A stretch of 8,244 bases of DNA from Acidobacteriota bacterium (GTDB taxonomy: Bacteria; Acidobacteriota; Terriglobia; Terriglobales; Acidobacteriaceae): the NCBI GenBank assembly GCA_021781255.1, contig JAJXXG010000664.1, positions 1 through 8,244 of the forward strand, given 5' to 3'. The notes beneath the pieces are model-generated. The model was not told where the DNA came from. It worked only from the letters and a program-made list of their open reading frames with translations, and made no database searches. Below, one piece after another: positions 8,084 through 8,244 of this stretch. Position 1 is the first letter of the stretch, and every line of letters begins with the position of its first letter. The position numbers and the translations under genes were made by a program.

Positions 8084-8244
8084 TGTTAGCCGACATTCAC
8101 CGCGACGCCTCTCACTAGATGTTTAGTCCCGGCATTTGATGGATAGGGTCGAGGGTAAATCGGTCGGGTTCTTTTTGCCAACATTTGCAGATGAATTCGT
8201 AGGCAGTGAGTCCGCCAAGAGTCTTGAGTCGCTTGGCGAAGTTG
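8084..8244. mobile_element. End of an IS481-family insertion sequence (continues past the window)
   Basis: The transposase end at 8115-8244 is preceded by TGTTAGCCGACATTCACCGC starting at 8084. The TGT beginning is what IS481-family terminal inverted repeats usually show, so I place the outer end of the element at 8084. Only one end lies in the window, so neither the matching inverted repeat nor the target-site duplication can be checked. The boundary is inferred; the presence of the element is well supported by the coding part. Confidence 0.65.
8115..8244 (-). CDS. IS481-family transposase, C-terminal 42 residues (partial)
   Basis: Read on the minus strand, the window end encodes NFAKRLKTLGGLTAYEF, then ICKCWQKEPDRF, then TLDPIHQMPGLNI and a TAG stop (8115-8117). 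This C-terminus, ending in HQMPGLN, is characteristic of DDE transposases of the IS481 family. The catalytic DDE residues lie outside the window. No disruption is visible in the part seen. The gene ends about 31 bp inside the presumed element end, as is normal for these compact elements. Confidence 0.88.
   Translation of the reverse strand, partial: NFAKRLKTLGGLTAYEFICKCWQKEPDRFTLDPIHQMPGLNI

Overview
The window looks like chromosomal DNA of a soil acidobacterium (Granulicella, Terriglobus or Edaphobacter type). Coding regions are GC-rich with strong AAGGAG/GGAGG ribosome binding sites. One gene closely matches the manganese cupin hydroxynitrile lyase I remember from Granulicella tundricola. 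Taxonomy is an inference from gene content; there is no rRNA or tRNA here.

Layout. (1) Positions 1-1014 hold the decayed C-terminal part of a YtcJ-type amidohydrolase on the minus strand, with an in-frame stop and no N-terminal half. (2) Positions 1015-2050 are about 1 kb with no secure gene. They hold a perfect 38-bp tandem duplication, a direct repeat of a TACCCCCA motif and a short stretch that may be an integrase remnant. I read this as a scar of an integrated element. (3) Positions 2051-7062 are a compact minus-strand run of seven genes. In transcription order they are an SDR dehydrogenase, a two-domain carboxymuconolactone-decarboxylase-like protein with a Tat-like signal, aldo/keto reductase 2, a hydroxynitrile-lyase-like cupin, a DUF2255 protein, aldo/keto reductase 1 and an exported lipocalin-like protein. 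Gaps are 9-70 nt. (4) A divergent LysR-type regulator lies at 7175-8080. The spacer between it and the operon carries a 7-bp inverted repeat with 21-bp spacing and a 16-bp perfect palindrome lying over the lysR start codon. (5) The end of an IS481-family insertion sequence starts three bases after the lysR stop codon and runs out of the window.

How they may work together. The LysR protein probably controls the seven-gene operon from the shared spacer. The operon combines three NAD(P)H-dependent carbonyl/alcohol oxidoreductases with a metal cupin that can, in its characterised relatives, join or split aldehyde and cyanide. It also encodes two small proteins predicted to be exported. A response to reactive aldehydes, cyanohydrins or related electrophiles is the simplest reading, but no substrate can be read from the sequence.

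The points most worth checking are the hydroxynitrile-lyase-like cupin inside a carbonyl-reductase operon, the apparent ATT start codon of the DUF2255 gene, the two competing starts (exported versus cytoplasmic) of the carboxymuconolactone-decarboxylase-like gene, and the palindrome over the lysR start.
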